Shown piece after piece: positions 18,801-26,260 of a stretch of 39,249 nt of DNA. A model generated the notes under the pieces. It made no database searches. It was given only the letters and a program-made list of their open reading frames with translations, and was not told the origin of the DNA. A program made the translations under genes and the position numbers. Origin of the DNA: Gammaproteobacteria bacterium (GTDB lineage: Bacteria; Pseudomonadota; Gammaproteobacteria; Arenicellales; Poriferihabitantaceae); contig JAJDVC010000082.1 of the NCBI GenBank assembly GCA_022826305.1, positions 1 to 39,249 of the forward strand, written 5' to 3'. Each line of letters starts with the position of its first letter. The first letter of the stretch is position 1.

Positions 18801-21800
18801 CTGTGGTTCCGTGTCGCCGAACAGCAGCGACAGCGGATCCTCTTCACCGCGAAGCACGGCGGGCAGGGCCCCTGCACATCGCCGGAACAGCCCTGCTTCA
18901 TTGATGGCGTGCGGGAAGCGCCTGATCGTCTCGTCCAGAAACGCCTCGCGATCGCGCGGCATGCCATCCGGCAATGAGTCGTCTGCACCGATTGCCACCA
19001 CAAAGCCATCGTCTTTCGCACGCAACACACCTGAACGGGCCAGAATCTCGAGTATCCGTCGAAACAGATGCGCATGCCCGGGCAGAACCTCGAGGCGTTC
19101 GCGCAACGCTTCCGGATCCACGGGTGAACCGGCCCTGCGCTCCCACCCCAGCGTTTCCAGGGCCGCGAGCGCATAGGACCATGACACCCGCTCCATTACC
19201 CCCTGCAGCTCGACTTCGTCCTGAACCTCGACTTCCTCATGAGCCAGATACCGGGAGAAGGACTGCGAGCGGGACGCCACGTACGACGGATTCGGGAGAA
19301 AGTCGGCCGGCAGCATGCCTGGTGGCAAGGCACGGTCACGCCATGTGATTTCGTAAAGCAGTTCGTCGATTCCTTCCGCGGCTGAAAGCAGGGCCGCCCG
19401 CGTGGCCCGCTTCACCGTGAACCCGTCCATTTCGGCGACGGGAGTCCCTTCGGGATCATAAATACCCAGATCCGCAGCCCAGACCTCGGGCAGTCCACCG
19501 CGCTCCGCATCCACTGCCGGGTTGTCCGGACCTTCCCTCAACCGCACGTGACAGAACAGCCGTTCCGGCAAACGGCCCGCAAGACATAACCGCTCCCACG
19601 CGAACGGGAGATAGGTGGTCCCATCTGCGTCACCGTCTGGATTGCGCGCTGCGCCGAAGACCTGGAAGCAGCCGTCAAGCACGAGCGGATGAATGTCGGG
19701 CAAACTGTCTTCCAGACCGACAGGAAGGACCACCTCGGCAACCGCCTCGCCCGGACCGGACCAAATCGCATTCACCGTACGGAAGGACGGGCCGAGATCA
19801 ATCCCGACGGCAGCCTTGGCGCGGTAATAGGTCGCCAGATCGACCGGGGAGAGCCTCGCTTTCAGTTCATCGAGATCGATCGGCGAGGCCTTCAGCGCCG
19901 ATCGGGAGTCCTCTGCCGGGATCCGGCCTTCCGCGTGGAGCGTCCAGCCGTCTTCGTTCTCGCTCCTGCTGAGAATGCGGACTCGGCGGAATGCGCCGTC
20001 TTCGGCATCGTTGATCAGAACCTGTACTTGACGACCCGGGTCAGCGGATCCCTCCTCTGCATCGCCATCGGGGAAGACCAGGGCGCCCTGCATCTGGAAG
20101 TCCTCGACGGTTGCCCCTTCCGCGCCCTCGGCAAAGGCAACCGATACGGCCATGGCGCCGTAAAGCGCACCCGGTGCGATCAGTCGACCGAACACCCGAT
20201 GGTCGTTGAGCCACGCCGGGTCGGAGGGAAGGATTTCCGTGTCGAATGCGATCTCCCCGCTCGCGGATTCATGCCGTGCGCCCAGCAACGGGTGCCCGGT
20301 GCCCGGCCGGCGGCGCCTGGGCGCTTCGACCCAGTAGCGCTCGCGCTGGAAAGGATAGCCCGGCAACGCGATCCGGCGCCGCACCTCGCCGGCGAAGAGT
20401 CCGTCGAAGCGAACGGACAGCCCGGCCGCATAGGCCCCGGCGACAGCCTCCACGAAACCACCTCCGGAACCCGGGTCCGGCGGTTCTTCTCCTCTTGATG
20501 GTCGCAGGAGACTCGACATGATCGCCGGCTCGGCGATCCCCCCCGGCCACGCCATGGAGATCATCGGCCCGAGCACTGCGTGCGGACCGATCTCCACAAC
20601 CGCATCCACGCCCAGTTCCGCCAGGGTCTCGACGCAGGCCCGGAACGCTACCGGTGCGCGCATCTGCCGGCGCCAGTACGCTGCGTCCAGAGCCTCGTCC
20701 GCACCGATCGTGCGCCCACCGAGATTGCTGACGAAGGGGAGCAGGGGCGATTTCAGCGCAAGTTGCGAGAGGGCTGTCTCCAGGTCGTCCAGCACCGGCT
20801 CAATCATGGCGCTGTGATAGGCGGGACTCCTGCGCAGCCGTGCGACCCGAATCCCTTCCGACTCCAGACGCTCAAGCAGAACCGCGACCTCGTTTGCAGG
20901 GCCGCTGATGGCCTGATGCGCTCCGTTGTCGGCGGCGATGCACAGGCCGATGCCCTGCGAAATCGCATTGTGTCGCTCCAGCGCCTCCACAACGCGGGCA
21001 GGCGGCGCGAATACCGCCGCCATCGCACCCTCACCGGGCAAGGCACCGACAAGCGCGCCACGCACCGCAGCGAGGCGCAAACCGTCCTCCAGGCCGAACA
21101 CGCCTGCGGTGTGTGCAGCAGCGATCTCGCCGAGACTGTGTCCGAGCACCACATCCGGCTGGATATCGAGACTCGACCACAGCGCAGTGAGAGCGCATTC
21201 GAGCGCATAGATTGCCGGCTGCTTCCACTGTGGATCGTCCAGCTCTCCCGCAGCACGGGTTCGTCCGAACATGACGTCGAGCAACGAGGCATCACGCTCT
21301 TTCCGCAGCACATCGTCACATCGGTCCAGCACCGCACGGACCACCGGCTCGCTCTCGTAAAGCGCCGCACCCATGCCTGGCCACTGGCTGGCCTGTCCGG
21401 TATAGACGAAAGCCACGGTCGTCGCCTGACGCAATGCCGGCCTCTCCCCCGTTTCCGCGACTGCCCGCAAACCCTCGCGTAGCGACTCCGCGTCCCGGAA
21501 TGTCACGCCTTCCCGATGGCCGAAGTGGCTCCGGCCAATGCCTGCCGACCAGGCCATGTCGGACAGCAGCGGACCAGATGCCGCACCTTCGGTCGCAAGC
21601 ACCGCTTCCTGCTGGTCGAGCCATCCGAGATAGCGGCCCGCCAGATCGCGCCGCGCCGCGCCGGACTTTCCGGAGAGCGGGAGCAGGCGCATGGCGCGCG
21701 GAGAAAGCCCGTCTCCCGACTGCGGTGACGGGACGGGGATTGGCACTGAGACCGCGACCGGCCTTGGAGCACCGGTGATCCAATCGCTTCCATCGCGGCC

Positions 21801-23207
21801 CGACGCCGCGCCGTCCGGCGCAACGTATCCCTCCAGCACGATATGGGCGTTTGTCCCCGACCACCCGAACCCGCTCACGCCTGCCAGTGGCGGGCGGCGT
21901 TGACTGGCGGGCCATGGTGTCGGGGCGGATGTCACCTGCAACGGCAAACGCTCCCAGTCCATCTCGGGATTCGGGTTGTGGAAATGCAGGTGCCTGGGAA
22001 CGGTTCCACGATTCATCGCCAGAATGGTCTTGATCAGTCCCGCGGCCCCCGCCGCCGATTCCAGATGGCCGATATTGGTCTTGACCGAGCCGATCAGCAA
22101 CGGCCGGTCCGACTTGCGCCCACGCCCGTAGACCGCCGCCGTTGCGTCGATCTCGATCGGGTCGCCCACCTCCGTTCCGGTCCCGTGAGCTTCCAGATAG
22201 TCGATATCCGATGGATCGACCCCCGCCCGCCCGAGAGCCGCCTCGATCACGCGTTCCTGCGCCGCTCCGTTCGGAACCGTCAGGCCCTGGCTCGCCCCGT
22301 CCTGATTGAGTGCCGAACCCCGAATCACGCTCCAGATGCGATCACCGTCGGCCTCCGCATCGGAGAGCCGCTTCAGGACCAGGATTCCGCAACCTTCGCC
22401 CCTGACGTACCCGTTGGCCGAGGCGTCGAAGGTCTTGCACTGGCCGTCCGGCGACAGCATTCCCGCATTGGCCCGGAATTCCAGAAGCCGGCCGGAAAGA
22501 ATGATGTTCACTCCCCCCGCAAGTGCGAGGTCCGTGTCGCCCCGCTGCAGACCAGCAACCGCCTGATGCGTCGCAACCAACGATGACGAACAGGCAGTGT
22601 CTACCGCCATTGCCGGCCCACCGAGGTTCAACGCATAGGCGACCCGACCTATCGCCGTATTGAGCGAGGTGCCGGTGACCGCATAAAGGCTCGCGGCGGG
22701 TTCGGCGGGACCTGCATTCTCCCTGGCCTCCAGAATCAGTCCCCGGTAATCGTTGTTGCTGATGCCCGCATAGACGCCGGCACGGCTGTCTTTCAGTCCG
22801 TCGGGATCGATGCCCGCATCTTCAAGAGCACGCCAGCAGGTCTCCAGAATCAGGCGTTGCTGCGGGTCCAGCAATTGCGCCTCGACTGGCGAAATCCGAA
22901 AGAAGGCCGCATCGAACTGATCGATCTCATCAAGATAGGCGCCGAAGCGGCAGGCCTCGACCTGTCCGGTGTCTTCCGGGAACAAGGCGCCGACCCGGCC
23001 GATGCCGGACCCCGGAACGCCTTCCCGTACCGCGTTCCCGCCGGATTCCAGCAAGCGCCAGAAAGCGCAGAGGTCGTCCGCGCCAGGGAATCGGCAGGCC
23101 ATGCCCACGATTGCGATCGGCTCACCACCGGCAGGCCTGCCTGCCTTTTCGTCGGTGCCGATCGAATGAGTCTCGGAAGCGTCTGCGGACATGTCCTGAT
23201 TCATCAT
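12837..23207 (-). CDS. Type I polyketide synthase: KS-AT-DH-MT-ER-KR-ACP plus terminal KS and broken AT
   Basis: This 3456-residue highly reducing PKS has the following domains. KS1 (about 30-460) has Cys206 in DTACSSS, His341 in HGTGT and His381. AT1 (about 598-905) has GHSLGE with Ser691. DH (about 972-1270) has HxxxGxxxxP from His1003 and Asp1178 in DGCFQ. MT (about 1450-1680) has LEVGAGIG at 1507-1514. ER (about 1920-2230) has HAGAGGVG at 2050-2057. KR (about 2237-2470) has TGGLGGIG. ACP has Ser2547 in GMDSL. KS2 (about 2614-3036) keeps Cys2781, His2916 and His2956 in degenerate contexts (MLNCAASL, HGAGS). AT2 (about 3172-3450) has Gly3267 instead of the nucleophilic Ser (GHGVGA) and a large internal deletion. 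In KR the usual catalytic Tyr is His2385 (NHAAAN). There is no thioesterase, second ACP or nearby phosphopantetheinyl transferase. The expected product is a methyl-branched, reduced acyl chain. A second in-frame ATG lies at 23204. Confidence 0.93.
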   Translation of the reverse strand: MMNQDMSADASETHSIGTDEKAGRPAGGEPIAIVGMACRFPGADDLCAFWRLLESGGNAVREGVPGSGIGRVGALFPEDTGQVEACRFGAYLDEIDQFDAAFFRISPVEAQLLDPQQRLILETCWRALEDAGIDPDGLKDSRAGVYAGISNNDYRGLILEARENAGPAEPAASLYAVTGTSLNTAIGRVAYALNLGGPAMAVDTACSSSLVATHQAVAGLQRGDTDLALAGGVNIILSGRLLEFRANAGMLSPDGQCKTFDASANGYVRGEGCGILVLKRLSDAEADGDRIWSVIRGSALNQDGASQGLTVPNGAAQERVIEAALGRAGVDPSDIDYLEAHGTGTEVGDPIEIDATAAVYGRGRKSDRPLLIGSVKTNIGHLESAAGAAGLIKTILAMNRGTVPRHLHFHNPNPEMDWERLPLQVTSAPTPWPASQRRPPLAGVSGFGWSGTNAHIVLEGYVAPDGAASGRDGSDWITGAPRPVAVSVPIPVPSPQSGDGLSPRAMRLLPLSGKSGAARRDLAGRYLGWLDQQEAVLATEGAASGPLLSDMAWSAGIGRSHFGHREGVTFRDAESLREGLRAVAETGERPALRQATTVAFVYTGQASQWPGMGAALYESEPVVRAVLDRCDDVLRKERDASLLDVMFGRTRAAGELDDPQWKQPAIYALECALTALWSSLDIQPDVVLGHSLGEIAAAHTAGVFGLEDGLRLAAVRGALVGALPGEGAMAAVFAPPARVVEALERHNAISQGIGLCIAADNGAHQAISGPANEVAVLLERLESEGIRVARLRRSPAYHSAMIEPVLDDLETALSQLALKSPLLPFVSNLGGRTIGADEALDAAYWRRQMRAPVAFRACVETLAELGVDAVVEIGPHAVLGPMISMAWPGGIAEPAIMSSLLRPSRGEEPPDPGSGGGFVEAVAGAYAAGLSVRFDGLFAGEVRRRIALPGYPFQRERYWVEAPRRRRPGTGHPLLGARHESASGEIAFDTEILPSDPAWLNDHRVFGRLIAPGALYGAMAVSVAFAEGAEGATVEDFQMQGALVFPDGDAEEGSADPGRQVQVLINDAEDGAFRRVRILSRSENEDGWTLHAEGRIPAEDSRSALKASPIDLDELKARLSPVDLATYYRAKAAVGIDLGPSFRTVNAIWSGPGEAVAEVVLPVGLEDSLPDIHPLVLDGCFQVFGAARNPDGDADGTTYLPFAWERLCLAGRLPERLFCHVRLREGPDNPAVDAERGGLPEVWAADLGIYDPEGTPVAEMDGFTVKRATRAALLSAAEGIDELLYEITWRDRALPPGMLPADFLPNPSYVASRSQSFSRYLAHEEVEVQDEVELQGVMERVSWSYALAALETLGWERRAGSPVDPEALRERLEVLPGHAHLFRRILEILARSGVLRAKDDGFVVAIGADDSLPDGMPRDREAFLDETIRRFPHAINEAGLFRRCAGALPAVLRGEEDPLSLLFGDTEPQAGSLYRRAPVWRAANRMLGEVFRELVEGLPEGRRLRVLEVGAGIGSATEYILPELPSGRFDYTYTDISAGFFADAEARFSDGGDSIDYRVLDIEKDPIDQGFEAHGFDLVIAANVLHATRHLDETLGHCRVLLAPSGLLVALENQRGRGWMDLIFGQLDGWWRFADRYRTGHALAGPDVWRQALSDTGFTESEVVGIDSSEVSGLPDRGVIVAQGPAEIMLPEGVWVLAADRGGTALALAEQLVAQNQMVVLADDEPEGSGALGETEAGIVMAAVQMERRESWRTLMEDLPADVPLAGVVHLVARDGPGVDATTAQMAADTRRLTASALALVQGIADADAVPEKGVWFVTRGAQVLERERNGQLAGATLWGLGRVVAREAPQLQLRLLDLDPGISEPQAVLPKELLFADSENHIAYRQGRRQSARLVRAGAGTKRLALPEETDWLLAPDEGGSIESLQVRRMAVHSLEPKEVRVAVETCGLNFLDMLRAMGLVEEGLLGEEFCGRIVETGADVTGVSAGDRVAGFAFGTFGPEVVTREELVALAPPGVSATALATIPSVFVTCVLSCELAGLKAGDRILIHAGAGGVGLAAVQLAQVAGAEVFATASASKQAYLRALGVEHVFDSRSTAFGREILDATDGTGIDVVLNSLTGEGFIEASLACLAQGGRFVELARRDILSQDEMAALRPDVAYSILDLYQMKQDDPARPGAALAGILARIAAGELAPIMHTRWPIAETSAAMDYMRAARHIGKIVLAMSPIETGRLREDRTYLVTGGLGGIGSALAEWLAEHGAGTVVLNGRRSPDAAAGKAIEALRARGFGIEVELADVTDTDALDAMLARIDEALPPLAGVIHSVGVLSDAALGNQTWESFETVLWPKMLGAWHLHRATAGRDLDMFVLFSSVAGILGNPGQANHAAANAFLDQLAAHRRALGLPGQAIAWGAWSELGEAEEQRARIAGRREASGTGWFTPEQGFRAFERLLRQDVTNAVVAAVDWPIFGDSLAGQPSILADLLTVATDDDEDSSSSEDLLTRLSATPIAGRENLLVSFLQREVQAVLRLPSAPDDSVGFFDMGMDSLMAVELRNRLNRAFADSYMAPNTLVFDFPTISDLARHLVDVLGGAEPESAPRSDPEPRSRPPVRNGDDGVAIIGMACRFPGAPDIAAFWRQLEAGCDEVTNTRPDSGPWTGILGDPAAGEGASRQGGFVDGIGRFDERFFGMTPIGARMMDPQQRLLLETSWRALEDAGIDPEGLKGSRTGVYAGISTSEYRDLMLTAGGEDLNYLGTASSMAVGAIAFKLGLAGPAMPVMLNCAASLVTVQQAVAGLREGEIDLALVGGVNAVLSPGLTSEMAALGMLSRQGRCKTFDAAADGFVRSEGCGMVVLKRLGEAEVDGDRIWAVIRGAAVNQNGVSAGPTVPNGSAQERVIDEALSQAGIHPSDVDYLEAHGAGSELGDPIEVRAAAAVYGRGREQDHPLLIGSVKTNVGHLESAAGVAGLIKVVLAMHSGVIPKHLHFQDPSPHLDWDSLPVRVVSENTDWPRQPNRPPRAGVSAFGISGTNAHVVVEGYGGPENRRSGPAGAARLVCVPPMDDVAGSLQADDGPGPDGLSARERRILPLSGKSDASLRKLAGRYLAWLDDSQSASASEDVASHAALSDMAWTAGMGRNHFDRRAAVVFTDCESLRGGLRELAEADRGPDPTRPAGAIAFTYASHGNRWIRMGEVLYGSEPVVRRILDRCEEALRKACGVSLLDEMFERPDPDGERAHPQWERSATYALECALTALWSSVGVRPSIVLGHGVGALAAAQAARVFGLEDGLLLAASLDDPDAGQPVEIAVNPPSLTMISGVSGHVLGPGELRDGTHWRQHAVTKTQAFDTCIGTLAEKGADVIVEIGPGDGTKTGLEARTAGDSARPPMVLAGLGRPSDRRVVAVSSSGGDFVDAVAAAYEAGLALSFEGLFVGETRRRISLPGYPFERRHHWFRDRATPV
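12864..15362 (-). repeat. Second, decayed copy of the KS-AT unit of the PKS
   Basis: Residues about 2616-3448 repeat residues about 31-958 of the same protein (20334-23117). Similarity extends through the KS, the KS-to-AT linker, the AT and the post-AT linker (LPGYPFQRERYW against LPGYPFERRHHW). Shared stretches such as YALECALTALWSS and GLEDGL argue for internal duplication. The second copy lost the AT Ser and roughly 100 residues of the AT. Confidence 0.75.
20334..23117 (-). repeat. First, intact copy of the KS-AT unit of the PKS
   Basis: This is the partner of the decayed copy at 12864-15362. It keeps every catalytic residue I could check (Cys206, His341, His381, Ser691), so this half is likely the working condensing and loading unit. 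Confidence 0.75.
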
Positions 23208-23279
23208 TCGGGTACCACTTTCTCCATTCGACAGTTATCCGGATTGTGCATGACTATCGCTCGGTGATCCCGGAACTGG

Positions 23280-23309
23280 ATTATACACGGAAGACGGAAG
23301 GATCGTGAA
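23280..23309 (-). promoter_or_regulatory. Candidate sigma-70 promoter of the PKS gene
   Basis: On the minus strand there is a perfect TATAAT at 23285-23280. It lies 18 bases after TTCACG (23309-23304), a four-of-six match to the -35 consensus. Transcription would begin near 23272, about 65 bases before the PKS ATG. A GGAG site follows, somewhat far (14 bases) from the first ATG. Confidence 0.5.
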
Positions 23310-23383
23310 TCCTGGCCGTGATCCGGGCTTGCACATCCGCCGACAGCTTCCGGCCGGGCAGCATGGCGCCATGTCGGGCAGCT

Positions 23384-23745
23384 TCACGCCGAAAGTCGAA
23401 CAAGGAAGAACCCCGGATACGCATCCATGGCCCCGACCTCGCCAACAGGCAACTCTGTCGGAGCGGCAATACCTGCACAATCCATCATGATGTCCACGCC
23501 GCTGAATTTCCCGACATGGGCTTCAGGGGTTTCCCGCACATGAACCTCCTGGCAGCATCCGCTATCGAGCGCAGTGTCTCGGGATACGCAGTACCGGACT
23601 GCCGTCGTATCGACATCCACGATGTGTACGCAGCCCCAGCCTGCAGGAATCCCTCCTGCTGTCGCAATACCGATTCATCGGGCTCCCGCCGTTATCAATG
23701 CGGTTCTTCCGGAAAAGCTCAAGGCCGTTTCCGCACGATGCCGAC
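23384..23745 (-). pseudogene. Decayed short-chain dehydrogenase/reductase (SDR)
   Basis: Reading the minus strand from about 23737, one frame gives FSGRTALITAGAR, a stop, then IGIATAGG and later VHIVDVDTTAV. This is the Rossmann start of an SDR (usual motif TGGASGIG) followed by the Asp-ending second strand. Another stretch gives GVDIMMDCAGIAAPT, matching the usual NNAGIAGPT region. The frame then stops at 23384, before the catalytic Tyr-Lys part. The internal stop and the missing second half make it a pseudogene. It begins inside the end of the carnitine dehydrogenase gene and probably was the next gene of that operon, for example a 3-hydroxyacid dehydrogenase; that role is a guess. Confidence 0.65.
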
Positions 23746-25215
23746 ATGACGACCCGCATTCTCCGGCCTCGCCAGCCTGCTGTGTCCGGCATGAATTTCC
23801 CTTAATCGCGACATCACCGGTTCACGCACCGGAAATGCACGCGATTCACGCGTACTTACGTGCAACAGCATCTGTTCACCGGTTGCCATCAGACCACCAT
23901 CCCGGGTCCGGTACATGGAATGAAATACATGCAGTCGTTTTTCATCAAGATCCAGTATCTGCGTTGTGAAGTGGAATCGCTCTCCTGCGACTGCCTCGCT
24001 GACATTGACGAGATGCGTTTCCACCGTGAAATAGCTGTACCCGCTTTCATGATAAGCCTCGTCAATCCCAACCAGTCGGAAGAGCGCATCAGAAGCATCG
24101 CCCATCGCTCGCAGGTAGCTGCTCTCCGTCATGTGCCGATTGTAGTCGACCCATTCCGGGGGAACAGCGCCCGAGTGCATGCAAAGCGGCTGATCCATGT
24201 CCGGAGAATCGCTGCCGCAGGCATCCGGATCGTGAGAGATGCGATACAGCTTTTCCTCATAGGCCGCCAGAACCTTTCCTGCCGCATTGTCATTGACCCG
24301 CAATCCCTGCAGCACCGCCACGATCGAATCGTCACGCATCTGTTCAAGTTCGGTGATTGTCCGGCCAGCCGCCTGATCATCCGATTGCAGGATGATCTTG
24401 TCCAGCAACTCATCGGTCAGATCAGGCCCGTCGAAACGGGTCCACGGCCACTTGAGAGAGGGACCGAATTGTGACATGAAGTGCCGCATGCCGCCCTCTC
24501 CGCCAGCGATACGAAAGGTCAGGAAGGATCCCATGAAGGCCCAACGGAGTCCGGGGCCGTAGGCGATCGCCTGGTCAAGTTCGTCTGCTGTCGCCACATC
24601 ATCCCGCAACAGGTACAACGACTCCCTCCACAGGGCTTCCATCAGGCGATCTGAAAGAAATGCCGCGATTTCCTTCCTCAGCACCAGCGGGTGCATGCCT
24701 ATGTCTCGGTAGAATTCGCCGGCCCGCGTCCGGGTTTCGGCTGACGTCTGCCTGCCACCGACAATTTCCACCAGCGGAATGAGGTATACGGGATTGAATG
24801 GATGACCGACGATCAGTCTCTCCGGATACTGCATTCCCTCTTGCATCGTGCTCGGCAGCAATCCCGAAGAAGAGGAGGCGATGATCGCTTCAGGACGCGC
24901 ATGCCGGGAGATTTCCTGCATGAGAAGCCGCTTGACCCCGATTTCTTCCGGACCGCTTTCCTGCACGAAATCCGCATGGAGAACCGCTTCCTCGACCGAA
25001 TCCGCCAGCGTTAGGGTTCCTCGCACACTGACCGGAGCCAGTGTCATGCGCCGATAGGCGCGCAATGCATTGTCCAGCACGCGTGAAATGCGCTGACCGA
25101 TGTCCGGCGCCGGATCGTACAGCGCAACATCCTTGCCGTTGATCAGCAGCCGCGCCGCCCAGGCAGACCCGATGACCCCGCCGCCGATCAGGCCGACCGT
25201 GCGTATTTCAGCCAT
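23719..25215 (-). CDS. lcdH: L-carnitine 3-dehydrogenase fused to a thioesterase
   Basis: Residues 1 to about 320 are a 3-hydroxyacyl-CoA dehydrogenase-type NAD enzyme with VGLIGGGVIGSAWA at 7-20. Ser117, His138 (in GHPFNP) and Glu150 have the spacing of the family's catalytic residues. Residues about 340-475 are a hotdog thioesterase domain around DYNRHMT (Asp357). This two-part layout of about 500 residues is known for L-carnitine dehydrogenases. The dehydrogenase makes 3-dehydrocarnitine, and the thioesterase is thought to release glycine betaine from betainyl-CoA. The start is six bases after the stop of the BKACE gene, which makes the preceding step's enzyme. Together they turn carnitine into glycine betaine and acetoacetate. 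Confidence 0.9.
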   Translation of the reverse strand: MAEIRTVGLIGGGVIGSAWAARLLINGKDVALYDPAPDIGQRISRVLDNALRAYRRMTLAPVSVRGTLTLADSVEEAVLHADFVQESGPEEIGVKRLLMQEISRHARPEAIIASSSSGLLPSTMQEGMQYPERLIVGHPFNPVYLIPLVEIVGGRQTSAETRTRAGEFYRDIGMHPLVLRKEIAAFLSDRLMEALWRESLYLLRDDVATADELDQAIAYGPGLRWAFMGSFLTFRIAGGEGGMRHFMSQFGPSLKWPWTRFDGPDLTDELLDKIILQSDDQAAGRTITELEQMRDDSIVAVLQGLRVNDNAAGKVLAAYEEKLYRISHDPDACGSDSPDMDQPLCMHSGAVPPEWVDYNRHMTESSYLRAMGDASDALFRLVGIDEAYHESGYSYFTVETHLVNVSEAVAGERFHFTTQILDLDEKRLHVFHSMYRTRDGGLMATGEQMLLHVSTRESRAFPVREPVMSRLREIHAGHSRLARPENAGRHVGIVRKRP

Positions 25216-25221
25216 CCCGGG

Positions 25222-26115
25222 TTATCCGCGCCTTGTCAGCTTGAGCCTGTCCCTGACTGCGTCGGGACCAAGTATGTTGACGTTCATGGCCGAGAGAATG
25301 GTTACCGCGCGTTCGACCAGTTGGGCATTTGTGGCATGAACGCCCCTGGACAGATAGAGATTATCCTCGAGACCGACCCGCACATTGCCCCCGGCAAGTA
25401 CTGCCATTGCGACATAGGGCAATTCATTTCTACCGATTGAAAACGCGGAGAACACGGAACCCGGCGGCAACGCATGAACCATCGACATCAGGGTGGTCGG
25501 ATCGTCCGGTGCTCCATACGGTATCCCCATGCACAGCTGTATCATGACCGGATCATCTATCAGACCCTCCCGGATCAGTTCCTTGACGAACACCAGGTGC
25601 CCGGTATCGAAGACCTCCAGTTCGGGCCGGACACCGAGTTCCCGAACACGGCGGGCCATGGTCTTGAGCATGCCGGGCGTGTTGGTCATCACGTAATCGC
25701 TTTCGGCAAAATTCATGGTGCCGCAATCCAGTGTGCAGATTTCCGGAAGACACTGCTCGACATGCGCCAGACGCTCCAGGGGTCCGGCCATGTCGGTACC
25801 GTCCGGATCAAGCGGCAGGGGGTTTTCTCCCTTGCCAAGGACCATGTCTCCGCCCATGCCGGCCGTCGTATTGATCACCACATCGACACTGCTGTCACGG
25901 ATCCGCTCAACCACTTCTGCAAAGTACGCGGGGTTCCGGGAGGGCGCACCAGTCTGCGGGTCCCGGACATGTATATGCGCTATGGCGGCCCCGGCCCGTG
26001 CCGCCTCGATCGCCGCATTGGCAATCTCTTCAGGAGTTTTGGGAATGGCCGGGTGTTTCCCGACAGTGTTTCCGGCACCGGTGACGGCACAGGTGATAAA
26101 TGCGTTGAAGTTCAC
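25222..26115 (-). CDS. BKACE family 3-dehydrocarnitine cleavage enzyme (DUF849)
   Basis: This 297-residue beta-keto acid cleavage enzyme has zinc ligands His47 and His49 in HIHVRDPQTG and Glu250 in VGLEDNLYLSRG. Family enzymes transfer the acyl part of a beta-keto acid to acetyl-CoA. Next to carnitine dehydrogenase the reaction is expected to be dehydrocarnitine plus acetyl-CoA giving betainyl-CoA plus acetoacetate. I chose the GTG at 26115 because GAGGG lies just upstream and VNFNAFITCAVTGAG fits the family start; the frame open to 26337 adds unrelated residues and overlaps tctA. It is directly followed by the dehydrogenase-thioesterase gene. Confidence 0.88.
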   Translation of the reverse strand: MNFNAFITCAVTGAGNTVGKHPAIPKTPEEIANAAIEAARAGAAIAHIHVRDPQTGAPSRNPAYFAEVVERIRDSSVDVVINTTAGMGGDMVLGKGENPLPLDPDGTDMAGPLERLAHVEQCLPEICTLDCGTMNFAESDYVMTNTPGMLKTMARRVRELGVRPELEVFDTGHLVFVKELIREGLIDDPVMIQLCMGIPYGAPDDPTTLMSMVHALPPGSVFSAFSIGRNELPYVAMAVLAGGNVRVGLEDNLYLSRGVHATNAQLVERAVTILSAMNVNILGPDAVRDRLKLTRRG

Positions 26116-26260
26116 TTCAGACCCTCGCTGATAGAGCAGGACGGATAGAAAGCTACTCCTCTTGAGGATTGCATGCAAGCACCAATTCGATGAATCGGAA
26201 TCCGGCAGATTGTCCAGCCCTGGAACAGCATGTACTGCGACGGAGTCCTGAAAATCGGCA

